Origin: Arthrobacter_N sp051262515
GTDB lineage: Bacteria; Actinomycetota; Actinomycetes; Actinomycetales; Micrococcaceae
Direction of reading: 5' to 3'
DNA length: 64,000 nucleotides
Assembly (NCBI RefSeq): GCF_051262515.1
Contig: NZ_JBIMER010000009.1
Coordinates: 53,302 to 117,301, forward strand
Under the pieces are notes generated by a model that was not told the origin of the DNA, searched no databases, and saw nothing but the letters and a program-made list of their open reading frames with translations. The first letter of the stretch is position 1; the number at the start of each line of letters is the position of its first letter. The position numbers and the translations under genes were made by a program. This document shows positions 51,154-59,081 of the stretch, one piece after another.

Positions 51154-52302
51154 GTGCCAGTGAACCAGCTTTCCGTCCGCCCGATCACCCCCGACGAGCA
51201 CCGCGCCCACCTGGCCACGCGCCCCGAGTCCAGCTTCCTGCAGCTGCCGGCCTGGTCCGGCGTCAAGCGCGAATGGCGCGCCGAATACCTGGGCTGGTTC
51301 GATGCCGCGGGCGAGCTCCGGGGTTCCGCGCAGGTCCTCCACCGTCCGGCGCCCGTCATCAAATGGACTTTGGCCTACCTCCCGGAGGGCCCGGTGATCG
51401 ACTGGGAGTCCGTCTCCGCACCGGACGTCTTCGAGCCCATGCTGGCGCACTTTCGCCGCAACCGCGTTTTCCTGGTGCGGATGGGCGTGCCGCTGATCGG
51501 CCGCCGCTGGACCGGTGCGGCGGTCCGCAAGGCGCTGTCCGCGGGCGGCCACGCGCTGGTCACCGAGCTGGAGCCGGCGCACGACGACGGACGCGCCGCC
51601 CTCGTGGCGGCCCAGCTGCGCACCACGGGCTGGCGCAAGCAGGACGTCGGCGAGGACTTCGCCGCCGGCCAGCCCGAGTTCCAGGCCCGGATCCCGCTGG
51701 TGTCCGACGACGGAACGCCCCTCGACGTCGACGGTGTCCTCGCGGGCATGAACCAGAACGCCCGCCGCGAGACCCGCAAGGCCGCTTCGGGACCCCTCGA
51801 GGTCCAGACGGGCGGGGAGGGGGACATCGAGCGCTTTCACGCCATCTACCGCGAGACCGCCGAGCGCGACGGATTCACCGGGCGGCCGGCGCACTACTTC
51901 GCCACCATGCTCAACGAGCTCAACGCGCACGCGCCCGGGACGTGCACGGTGTACTTCGCCGTGCACGAGGGGCGCGACCTCGCCGCCGCCATCCGCGTGC
52001 ACAGCGGGCACGGCGCCTGGTACGTGTACGGGGCGTCGTCGGCCGCCGAACGCAAGCTCTTCGCGCCAAAGGCCCTGATCCACCGCATGGTGGAGGATTC
52101 GCTGGCGGAGGGCTGCCGCTTCCTGGACCACGGCGGCGTCTCGGCGACCCTGGACAAGGAGCACCACCTCGCGGGGCTGACCCTGTTCAAGACGACGCTG
52201 GGCTGCGACGTCGTCCAGACGGTCGGCGAGTGGGACTACCAGCTCAACCGCCCGCTGGCGGCCGGATTCAACCTCTACATGAAGAAGCGCACCAAGCACT
52301 AG
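51154..52302 (+). CDS. FemABX-family aminoacyltransferase (peptidoglycan cross-bridge)
   Basis: This is a 382-aa GNAT-fold enzyme using aminoacyl-tRNA to extend the peptidoglycan stem or cross-bridge. Recognisable parts: SSFLQLPAWSGVKREWRAEYLG, MNQNARRETRKA in the middle, and YVYGASSAAERK near the C-terminus. The GTG at 51154 lies 6 bases after TATGCT, so the mRNA may be leaderless; the frame upstream crosses the CsoR operators. It is convergent with pstS. Confidence 0.87.
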   Translation: MPVNQLSVRPITPDEHRAHLATRPESSFLQLPAWSGVKREWRAEYLGWFDAAGELRGSAQVLHRPAPVIKWTLAYLPEGPVIDWESVSAPDVFEPMLAHFRRNRVFLVRMGVPLIGRRWTGAAVRKALSAGGHALVTELEPAHDDGRAALVAAQLRTTGWRKQDVGEDFAAGQPEFQARIPLVSDDGTPLDVDGVLAGMNQNARRETRKAASGPLEVQTGGEGDIERFHAIYRETAERDGFTGRPAHYFATMLNELNAHAPGTCTVYFAVHEGRDLAAAIRVHSGHGAWYVYGASSAAERKLFAPKALIHRMVEDSLAEGCRFLDHGGVSATLDKEHHLAGLTLFKTTLGCDVVQTVGEWDYQLNRPLAAGFNLYMKKRTKH

Positions 52303-52322
52303 CCGGCGTCGTACCCGGTGGT

Positions 52323-53465
52323 CTACCGGGTGGTGATGCTCTCGACGGCGGCGTTCGCGCGCTCGGCGAGGGCGTCCGGCATCGGCGCGCTCCCGACGGA
52401 GTCGGCGGCCGTCTGCTGGCCCTCGTTGCTGACCGCGTACTTGCCGAAGGCCTTGACCAGCTCCACCGTCTCCGGGTCGGCGTAGGACGCGCAGTAGATC
52501 TGGTAGGAGACCAGGACCAGCGGGTAGGCGCCAGGCGCGGTGGTGACGCGGTCCAGCTTCAACGCGAAGTCGTGCTCGCCGCGGCCCTCGGCGGGCTCGG
52601 CCGCGTCGACGGCCAGCGCGGCGGCCTCGGCGCTGACGGCCACGAACTCGTCGCCCACCTTCAGCTTGGCCTTGTCCGCGGTCTTTCCCGCGACGGAATC
52701 GTCCACGTAGGCGATGGATCCCGCGGTGCGGGTGACGGTGCTCATGACGCCGGCGTTGCCCTGCGCGTTCTCGCCGCCCAACCCCGAGGGCCAGGAGCCG
52801 TCCTCCTCGTCCGTCCAGGTGTCCGGCGCCGTGGCATGGAGGTAGTCGGTGAAGTTCTCCGTGGTTCCGGAGTCGTCGGAGCGATGGACCGCCGTGAGGC
52901 GCATGTCCGGCAGGTCGACGCCCTCGTTCAGCGCGGCGATCGCCGGGTCCGACCAGTTGGTGATCTCCCCGCGGAAGATGCTCGCCACGGTCTCGGCATC
53001 CAGGTTGATCTCCTTGATGCCCGGGAGGTTGAAGGCCAGGGCGATGGGGGAGATGTAGGCGGGAATGTTCATCGCGCCGCCGGGTCCGCAGTACGCCTTC
53101 GCGTCCTCCATCTCCTCGTCGTCGAGATACGCGTCGGAGCCGGCGAACGCGGCGCCGCCGGCGAGGAAGGCGGTGCGTCCCGCGCCCGAGCCGGCCGGGG
53201 AATACTGCACGCGCACACCGGGGTTCAGCGCACCGAAGCTCGAGATCCACGTGGACATCGCGGCGCTTTGGGCCGAGGAGCCGACGCCGGTGATGGTGCC
53301 GGAGAGGTCGGACGCGTTGGCCTCGGCGGCGCGCCGCTGCTCTTCGCCGAGCGGGAAGTCGGAACCGCAGGCGGCGAGCGTCAGGACGACGGCGGCGCCG
53401 GCGAATGCGGCCGCGGCACCGCGACGCCGGCCGGGGAGGGGACGGGGCGTCGACCTGAAATGCAT
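52323..53465 (-). CDS. pstS: Phosphate ABC transporter substrate-binding lipoprotein PstS (orphan)
   Basis: This 380-aa lipoprotein has a signal peptide with lipobox LAAC (near 31-34). The phosphate-binding core shows GVGSSAQSAAMSTW near 60, YSPAGSGAGRTAF, and the VHRSDDSGTTENF motif, all characteristic of PstS. The usual pstC, pstA, pstB do not follow; the gene ends 20 bases before the convergent FemX stop. It may serve a transporter encoded elsewhere or act as a second phosphate-binding protein. Confidence 0.9.
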   Translation of the reverse strand: MHFRSTPRPLPGRRRGAAAAFAGAAVVLTLAACGSDFPLGEEQRRAAEANASDLSGTITGVGSSAQSAAMSTWISSFGALNPGVRVQYSPAGSGAGRTAFLAGGAAFAGSDAYLDDEEMEDAKAYCGPGGAMNIPAYISPIALAFNLPGIKEINLDAETVASIFRGEITNWSDPAIAALNEGVDLPDMRLTAVHRSDDSGTTENFTDYLHATAPDTWTDEEDGSWPSGLGGENAQGNAGVMSTVTRTAGSIAYVDDSVAGKTADKAKLKVGDEFVAVSAEAAALAVDAAEPAEGRGEHDFALKLDRVTTAPGAYPLVLVSYQIYCASYADPETVELVKAFGKYAVSNEGQQTAADSVGSAPMPDALAERANAAVESITTR

Positions 53466-53512
53466 GAGAGCCAGTCTACGGACATCCGGCGGCGTGGCTG
53501 ACGACAGCGGCA

Positions 53513-53543
53513 GAAGGCCCCAGTCCGGGGGACTGGGGCCTTC
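53513..53543 (-). terminator. Hairpin with shared tail, copy 1 of three
   Basis: Perfect 13-base stem (53513-53525 / 53531-53543), likely the terminator of the YeaQ-like gene on the minus strand. The bases after it on the plus strand (CCTTCACCATCACTCGC...) resemble those after the hairpins at 55404 and 58489. Confidence 0.65.
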
Positions 53544-53637
53544 ACCATCACTCGCTCACTCGCACCTTGAGAGGCAGGCACTACGTTACCGAGCCACGCT
53601 GTGCGGCGCCTGTGGGGGCCGAGGAAATCCCTGCGGG

Positions 53638-53898
53638 TCAGCGTACGGACTTGCGGCGGCCCGCCAGTCCTTCGGCGACCCCGATCAGCAGGACGGCCGC
53701 GACGACGGCGACGATGAAGCCGAGGACGTTGAGCTCGAAGATGTCTCCGGTGTCCAACAGGCTCGCGACGACGCCGCCGATGACCGAGCCCGCGAGTCCA
53801 AGCAGCAAGGTGGCGATCAGGCCGAGGTTCTGCTTGCCCGGCTTGATGAGCCGCGCAAGCGCGCCGATGACGAGTCCCGCGATGATGAATCCAATCAT
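53638..53898 (-). CDS. GlsB/YeaQ/YmgE-family stress membrane protein
   Basis: This is an 86-aa protein with three hydrophobic segments (about 2-17, 26-48, 55-78) and typical GLVIGALARLIKPGKQNLGLIATLLLG. The family is transglycosylase-associated or stress-linked. Start at 53898 has GAGAAGGG 9 bases away. Confidence 0.9.
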   Translation of the reverse strand: MIGFIIAGLVIGALARLIKPGKQNLGLIATLLLGLAGSVIGGVVASLLDTGDIFELNVLGFIVAVVAAVLLIGVAEGLAGRRKSVR

Positions 53899-53956
53899 GT
53901 TCCAGCCCTTCTCTAGGTTCCGGGACCGCTCCTTGGCGGCTCCTCGGCCAGCAATC

Positions 53957-54853
53957 CTATGCCAGTGTGCGCCGCTGCGCCTCCCGGGCGGTCCGTGGAT
54001 ACCGGCGTGCGTGTGCCGACGCGTTCTTCCACTGGAAAAGTGAACCGTGCGATACGGAGAGGGCGGGGAGGTGGCGGCGCGCCGGATCGTTGGCGGAAAG
54101 GCCGCCGATGGCCCCCGCCAACGCAACCGCGACTTGGGGGTCCTGGCGCCCGTAGGTGCGGATGGACCCGAAGGCCGTAGCCAGCGGGTCCGTGAAGTTG
54201 GGCAGTGGCAGGACCGCCCCCCGGCGCTTCGGCGTCGAGCCGGGCCACCGGTCCGCAGTCGCGGCGCAGGGCCCTGACGAGCACGGCGGAGGCATGGTGG
54301 ATGGCGTGGACCGCAATGGTGGGGTCGTTGGTGCCCGGGGGTAGTGCCCGGGCAGCGACGTCGGCCAGTTGGCTGAGCGAGAGTGCGGTGTCCATGAGCT
54401 GCGTCCGTTCAGGGCCCAGCTTGACCGCGGCGTTGATGCTGGCGGTGATCCGCGTGATCTCCTCCTCGGAAAGGTCGGGGCCGCCGGCCACCGCCAGGAT
54501 GGCGCCCTCCAGGACGTCGTCCCCGGCATGGCGTTCAGGTGGACGACGCTCTCGATTTCCCTTCCGACCGCTGCGACGTCGGCGACCTCGACCGACGTCG
54601 GGAACGCGCTTGCCTGCGAGAGGATGATGACCCGTGGTTGGGCCCGGGCCGTGATCCGCGTTTCGGATCCCGCGATGGGGTAGTGGCGCTCGATGGCGGC
54701 GATGCCGTTTTTTCGGAGCTGGTCCAGGATGTTCTCCGCCCGGATCTCGCGGGCCAGGTGTGCCAGAAAGAACGCCAGCGCGGCGATACTGCAGAGTCCG
54801 AGGACGAAGGCGAAGGTCCTGAGCATGCGGGGCGTGTATTGGCTGCTCGCCAA
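53957..54853 (-). pseudogene. DUF2254 membrane protein, 5'-truncated and frameshifted
   Basis: The reading frame begins at SSQYTPRMLRTFAFVLG (54853 down to about 54800), an internal part of DUF2254 that precedes its last hydrophobic segments. The DUF2254 body is then split: near 54530 a G is missing from a G-run and continuity passes to another frame (GDDVLEGAILAVAGG...LPPGTNDPTIAVHAI), and near 54220 an extra G in a G-run brings it back (LPNFTDPLATAFGSIR). The two shifts compensate each other. The N-terminal membrane part is missing, and the break falls at the KfrA-like gene, so this is a dead remnant; the G-run shifts alone could be assembly errors. Confidence 0.7.
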
Positions 54854-54867
54854 CTGCGTGCGAGGAG

Positions 54868-55377
54868 ATGGACGCCGCGGGGGAGAAGGTCACCGTCTCG
54901 GCGGTGCGCTCCCGCGCGGGCGTCTCCATGGAGGCCGCCCATCTCGGCGTCGAGGAGTGGCGGGCCCAGGCGCGGCAGTCCGAGGTCGCGATCCCGGAGG
55001 CCGTGCAGCGGGCGTTCGTCGGAGCGTGGGCCGCCGCCCGGTACCAGGCGGACCGCGAAGCGGCCGGCCAGCTCGTCGAGGCGGCGCAGGTCGAGGCCAG
55101 GGGCGCCGGGGACCTCGTCGACACCGAAGCCGCGCGCGTCGACGCCGAAGCGCAGCGCGCCGCGGCGGCCGAGGAGCAGGTTGCGCACCTGACCGAACGC
55201 CTTGCCGCCCTGATCGCCCAGACCGAGGGCCAACGCCGGGACGCGGCATCGGCGCTGGACGCCGAGCGGGCCGCCGCCGCGGCCGCACGGGAGGAGCTCG
55301 CCGAAATGCGCGGACGTCTCGCCGTCCTCCAGGAACAGGCCGAGCTGTACTGGAACAAGGACGACACCGACCGGTAG
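54868..55377 (+). CDS. KfrA-like DNA-binding coiled-coil protein (lost native start)
   Basis: This is a 169-aa frame. Residues 2-35 resemble the KfrA_N domain that plasmid proteins use to bind DNA (GEKVTVSAVRSRAGVSM). The rest is a long Ala/Glu/Arg coiled coil (about 60-160). The ATG at 54868 has GAGGAG directly against it with no spacer, and the frame runs upstream into foreign sequence, so the true N-terminus (about 15-25 residues) was cut off at a junction with the DUF2254 remnant. It may not be expressed. The 3' end, with its hairpin, is duplicated at 58317. Confidence 0.65.
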   Translation: MDAAGEKVTVSAVRSRAGVSMEAAHLGVEEWRAQARQSEVAIPEAVQRAFVGAWAAARYQADREAAGQLVEAAQVEARGAGDLVDTEAARVDAEAQRAAAAEEQVAHLTERLAALIAQTEGQRRDAASALDAERAAAAAAREELAEMRGRLAVLQEQAELYWNKDDTDR

Positions 55378-55479
55378 GCGCGCGGGCCGCCCCTATCACG
55401 CGCGAAGGTCCCGGCCCGGGGGAGACCGGGACCTTCATCATCACTCGCACCTCCAAGAGGCGCTCCCGACACTACGGAA
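55234..55479 (+). repeat. Direct repeat, copy A: 3' end of the KfrA-like gene plus terminator
   Basis: About 246 bases nearly identical to 58317-58563. It covers the last ~48 codons of the KfrA-like gene, the hairpin and about 40 bases after it. Differences are few base changes plus a 2-base length change in the gap before the hairpin. Copies lie 3.1 kb apart in the same orientation. Confidence 0.85.
55404..55436 (+). terminator. Hairpin after the KfrA-like gene, copy 2 of three
   Basis: Perfect 11-base stem (55404-55414 / 55426-55436), 27 bases after the stop. The following CATCATCACTCGCACCT is shared with copies 1 and 3. Confidence 0.75.
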
Positions 55480-55598
55480 CCGGACTGTATGGCCTCTGTG
55501 CGCCGGGCGGGAACCCGCTGGAGCCGGCTTTTGCGTGGGGGACCGGTCGCCCTGATCCCGGAGGGCACCGTCGGGTCCGTCCGGCGTCGGGGTGGCGG

Positions 55599-55949
55599 CT
55601 ACGGGCGTTCGTTGCGGCGGGTGAGTCCGAGCAGGGCGAGGGCGGTCTGGAGTTCCGGGGTGTCGGCGGTGAGTTCCAGGGGTTCGAGGTCGGTGACGTG
55701 GCTGCTGGTCTGGCCGTCGGTGTCCCGTTCGTACACGGCCCAGAGCAGCAGGTCGTCCCCGTGCCGGGAGCGGAACTGGATGCCGTCGCAGAAGTCCGAG
55801 CCGTCGGGGTTCCTGCGGGTCCAGAGGTGCTGGGAGACGTCCTGGGTGAGGAGCCGGTGCTCGGCGTTCTTCAGGGCCGCGGCGTCGAAGTCCTTGAGGT
55901 TGTAGGCCAGGGCGCGGCCCTTGAAGAGCTCTGCGGGCGGACGGATCAT
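55599..55949 (-). CDS. RES-domain-like C-terminal fragment, 116 aa
   Basis: The segment CDGIQFRSRHGDDLLLWAVYERD resembles the C-terminal part of RES-domain toxins (NAD+-degrading). The N-terminal RES block is missing, as is any Xre antitoxin. The ATG has no clear ribosome-binding site. It is probably a decayed remnant carried in the mosaic; a normal function is unlikely. Confidence 0.35.
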   Translation of the reverse strand: MIRPPAELFKGRALAYNLKDFDAAALKNAEHRLLTQDVSQHLWTRRNPDGSDFCDGIQFRSRHGDDLLLWAVYERDTDGQTSSHVTDLEPLELTADTPELQTALALLGLTRRNERP

Positions 55950-56091
55950 GATGGGCAGGTCCGGGCTGGTCGCTGCGTTCGGTTGACATCCTTAGCCGGC
56001 GAGAGTCAAGACTTGTTCGGGCGTGCGCGCCAGAAGGCGCATAGCTACGAGAGAACTGACCGCGTACGACGAGAGATTGAGGAGCACGATC

Positions 56092-56358
56092 ATGATGAAC
56101 GGCGATGGTATGGGCGGCATGGGATTGATATGGATCTTCGGGCTGCTGGTGCTCGTGGGGGTGCTCGTGTTGGTGATCGTGTTGGTGAAGGCCTTCTCCG
56201 GCAAGTCCTCGAACAATGACAGCCCCGACGCCGGCCGGGGACCGGGCGGGGATCCTGACCGAGGGAGGCAGATCGTTGAAGAGCGCTACGCCCGTGGGGA
56301 GCTGAGCACCGAGGAGTACCGGGAGCGGCTGAGGATTCTGAAGGAGGGCGGCCGGTGA
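56092..56358 (+). CDS. SHOCT-domain membrane protein
   Basis: This 88-aa protein has a Met/Gly-rich start (MMNGDGMGGMG), one membrane segment (about 12-36) and a C-terminal SHOCT domain (IVEERYARGELSTEEYRERL, about 59-78), which is an oligomerisation or membrane-association motif. GAGGAG lies 7 bases before the ATG at 56092. It overlaps the multicopper oxidase gene by 4 bases, so it belongs to the same operon. Confidence 0.85.
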   Translation: MMNGDGMGGMGLIWIFGLLVLVGVLVLVIVLVKAFSGKSSNNDSPDAGRGPGGDPDRGRQIVEERYARGELSTEEYRERLRILKEGGR

Positions 56359-57857
56359 GTCCGTTGAACCGCCGTCAGCTGCTGGCTCTGGGTGCCGCCG
56401 GTGCCGGTGCCACAGCCCTCGGCGGGGCGGGGATGTGGTGGATAACCAGCAACGACCCCCGATACGTAGGCACCGAGGAACTGACCGAGCCCTCGGTGCT
56501 GTCCAGCCGCGACGGCGTGCTGGAACTGGATCTTGAGGCCGCCCCGCTACGTCTCCAGGTCGGCGGGCGTGAAGCCTCTGTGCTGGCCTTCAACGGGTCC
56601 CTGCCGGGCCCGACCCTGCGTGTGGCGCCCGGGGACACGATCCGGGTGACGATGACGAACGCGCTTCGGGCCCCGACGAACCTGCACGTGCACGGGTTGC
56701 ACGTCTCCCCTGAGGGCAACGGCGACAACCCTTTCCTGAGCATCAGCCCGGGAGAGTCGTTTGAATATGAATTCGTCCTGCCCGAGGACCACCCGGCGGG
56801 CACCTACTGGTACCACCCACACCGCCACGGACATGCTGCCGATCAGGTCGCCGCCGGCCTGTATGGGGCGATAGTGGTTGAGGACCCAGAGCTGATTCCG
56901 GTGACCCGCGAGCGGGTCCTGGTCGTCTCGGACCTGTCCCTGGACTCCTCCGGTAACCTCGCTGAGGTCGACCGGATGCAACAGATGATGGGCCGGGAGG
57001 GTGAGGTCGTCCTCGTCAATGGTCAGGTTCACCCGCGACTGGACGCCGCACCGGGGGAACGGGAGCGGTGGCGGATCGTCAACGCCTGCCCCTCCCGGTA
57101 CCTGCGCCTGCAGCTGGAAGGCCAACAGGTCCGATTGCTCAGCCGTGACCTCGGGCGCCTGCCGACCCCTGAGGAGACCACCGAAGTGGTGATCGCTCCC
57201 GGCAACCGCATCGAGCTGCTCGTCGAGACCACCGCGGGCTCATCGGTCCTAGCCGCGGCGCCCGTAGACCGCGGCGGCATGGGCGCCATGATGGGTGGGG
57301 GCATGATGGGCGGAAACGGTCCAGGCAGCGGGGGAGTGATCGAGCTGCTCACCCTCAAGGTGTCCGGTGACCCGGCGCAGACGCCGGAGCCCGTGCCGGC
57401 AGGGCCTGCGCTGCGGGACCTGCGCGGGGAATCCGTCACCGGTCGCCACACTTTGGATTTCTCCATGGGTATGGCCGGCAGTATGGACGGTGACGGCCCG
57501 ATGATGGGCGATGGAGGCGGTGCAGACACCATGATGGCCTTCTCCATCAACGGCCGGGAGTTCGACCCCGCCCGGACTGATACCACGGTGGCGGCTGGGG
57601 CCGTGGAGGAGTGGACACTGGTCAACTCCAGCCCCATGGACCACCCCGTACACCTGCACGTGTGGCCGATGCAGGTCATCGAGGACGGTGACCGCGACGT
57701 CTCCCAGCCGAGGTGGCAGGACGTCGTCAACGTCCCAGCCTTCGGGCAGGTCAAAGTCCTTATCGCCTTCGACGACTTCCCTGGACGAACCGTTTATCAC
57801 TGTCACATCCTCGACCACGAGGATCAAGGAATGATGGGCATCGTCGAAGCTCGCTGA
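56355..57857 (+). CDS. Multicopper oxidase (CueO/CopA-like), Tat-exported
   Basis: This is a 500-aa oxidase. The twin-arginine signal NRRQLLALGAAGAGATALG starts it. Copper ligands: HVHGLH (near 114), WYHPHRHG (near 154), HPVHLHVWP (near 433) and HCHILDHEDQGMM (near 482), covering the T1 and T2/T3 sites. Two Met/Gly-rich loops (MGAMMGGGMMGG near 310, MDGDGPMMG near 378) are like the Cu(I)-binding region of CueO. It probably oxidises Cu(I) outside the cytoplasm. GTG start overlaps the SHOCT gene stop. It lies between the kfrA repeats, away from the csoR operon. Confidence 0.93.
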   Translation: MSPLNRRQLLALGAAGAGATALGGAGMWWITSNDPRYVGTEELTEPSVLSSRDGVLELDLEAAPLRLQVGGREASVLAFNGSLPGPTLRVAPGDTIRVTMTNALRAPTNLHVHGLHVSPEGNGDNPFLSISPGESFEYEFVLPEDHPAGTYWYHPHRHGHAADQVAAGLYGAIVVEDPELIPVTRERVLVVSDLSLDSSGNLAEVDRMQQMMGREGEVVLVNGQVHPRLDAAPGERERWRIVNACPSRYLRLQLEGQQVRLLSRDLGRLPTPEETTEVVIAPGNRIELLVETTAGSSVLAAAPVDRGGMGAMMGGGMMGGNGPGSGGVIELLTLKVSGDPAQTPEPVPAGPALRDLRGESVTGRHTLDFSMGMAGSMDGDGPMMGDGGGADTMMAFSINGREFDPARTDTTVAAGAVEEWTLVNSSPMDHPVHLHVWPMQVIEDGDRDVSQPRWQDVVNVPAFGQVKVLIAFDDFPGRTVYHCHILDHEDQGMMGIVEAR

Positions 57858-57967
57858 GGCTAGGGCGGCCGGAGCGCGAGGTCGCTGCCTGACCGTTAGT
57901 GCCATAGCTGCGTCCGACGGCAGGGGACCCCCGAGCAGAATCCCGTCCCATGGGACCGCCGGGTACT

Positions 57968-58316
57968 AGGGCGTGTCTCCCAATAGGGAGAGATGATGAC
58001 GGTGGGCAGAACGGTCGCCGAGCGGTACGTGAGGGCCAGTTTGTCGTAGCGGGTGGACAGGGATCGCCATTGCTTGAGGGTGTTGAAGCTGCGTTCGACG
58101 ACGTTGCGCTGCTTGTAGGCGTCCTTGTCGTAGGTGACGGGACGTCCGCCCGTGGTGCCCTTGCGTTTTCGGTTGGCTTTCTAATCTTCCTTTTCGGGGA
58201 TGACGCATTCAATGCCAAGGCCGCGTAGGTACGTCCGGATTGCTTTGGAAGAGTAGGCTTTGTCGGCCATGCCGCGGTCCGGACGTTTGCGGGACCGTCC
58301 GGGACCAGCCCGTTCG
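57968..58316 (-). pseudogene. IS5-type transposase remnant, truncated with an in-frame stop
   Basis: Read on the minus strand: RPDRGMADKAYSSKAIRTYL...CVIPEKED then TAG then KANRKRKGTTGGRPVTYDKDAY and NVVERSFNTLKQWRSLSTRYDK. This is the C-terminal half of an IS5-family DDE transposase; ADKAYSS and the ERSF...W-x-x-L/x-TRYDK block contain the conserved late part. A CAG-to-TAG change (near 58182-58184) breaks the frame. The N-terminal half is absent and the fragment ends against copy B of the kfrA repeat. At the other end GGGCGTGTCTCCC (57969 on) looks like the IS terminal repeat, next to CTAG. Confidence 0.85.
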
Positions 58317-58460
58317 CGCCGGGACGCGGCATCGGCGCTGGACGCCGAGCGGGCCGCCGCCGCGGCCGCATGGGAGGAGCTCGCCGAAATGCGCGGACGT
58401 CTCGCCGTCCTCCAGGAACAGGCCGAGCTGTACTGGAGCAAGGACGACACCGACCGGTAG
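58317..58460 (+). pseudogene. Duplicated 3' fragment of the KfrA-like gene
   Basis: Encodes the last ~48 residues of the KfrA-like protein with two changes (Arg to Trp after the Ala run; Asn to Ser before KDDTDR). It has no N-terminal part and no start. It directly abuts the IS5-type remnant. Confidence 0.85.
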
Positions 58461-58488
58461 GCGCGCAGGCCGCCCCCTTGTCACGCGC

Positions 58489-58521
58489 GAAGGTCCCGGC
58501 CTGGGGGAGACCGGGACCTTC
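58489..58521 (+). terminator. Hairpin, copy 3 of three
   Basis: Perfect 11-base stem (58489-58499 / 58511-58521), identical in arms to copy 2, and followed by the same tail (CATCACCACTCGCACCT). Confidence 0.75.
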
Positions 58522-58642
58522 ATCACCACTCGCACCTTCAAGAGGTGGCACCTACATTACCGTTGCGCCGGCCCAGACCGGCCCAGCTACTTAACGCTGA
58601 GTGCTGCGAAGGTCAGGATCATCTTGTTCCCGTCTCGATGTC

Positions 58643-58873
58643 TCAGTTCTTGTCTCGCGGGGGATTGGGGTCGTTGCCGTAGGAATTCTTGGCACCAATG
58701 GTTCCGTCGAGATTCTTGATGACGTGCTCGGCCTGATCGCGCTTGGCGGCCGCCCGTCCCTGCTCCTGCTGCTCGGCCTTCGTGCCTCCCACGGAGAAGG
58801 CTCGGCTGCTTCCCTGGCGCCGGCTCTTCCAAACGCCGTCCTCACTGTAGGTCTCGATCTCGGGCTTCACCAC
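58643..58873 (-). CDS. DUF2188 domain protein
   Basis: This is a 76-aa small protein. The body (DGVWKSRRQGSSRAF...KRDQAEHVIKNLDGTIGAKNSYG) resembles DUF2188, with the central W and the C-terminal DG-x-I..K/NSYG motif. The GTG at 58873 has AAGGAG 6 bases upstream; an ATG at 58888 overlaps that site and is less likely. Function unknown. First ordinary gene after the repeat-bracketed segment. Confidence 0.75.
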   Translation of the reverse strand: MVKPEIETYSEDGVWKSRRQGSSRAFSVGGTKAEQQEQGRAAAKRDQAEHVIKNLDGTIGAKNSYGNDPNPPRDKN

Positions 58874-59081
58874 GGCTAACTCCTTCATCCGAAAAGAATC
58901 CACTAACAACCCGAAGTCTATTCACGACCTCCGACAACTTGGGGCCTGACGGAGGGATGCGGGAATTAATCGCCGGGCAAGTGAGCTTCGTCGGATGCGC
59001 CGCTATAGGAGCCAAGACGAGTCCACTGTTCGCGGACGCTGTGGCCGGCAGGCGGCAGTGGGGCTGGCTAGGATGAAGTCC

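Larger units (their letters stand above)
58317..58563 (+). repeat. Direct repeat, copy B
   Basis: Second copy of the segment at 55234-55479: KfrA-like 3' end, hairpin and tail. Between copies A and B lie the RES-like fragment, the SHOCT gene, the multicopper oxidase and the IS remnant. Confidence 0.85.

Noticed and set aside
50719..53250. 843-codon minus-strand frame ending in CsoR
   Set aside because: Only the last 109 codons are CsoR; the rest crosses the operators and lies antisense to the FemX gene and out of frame with pstS.
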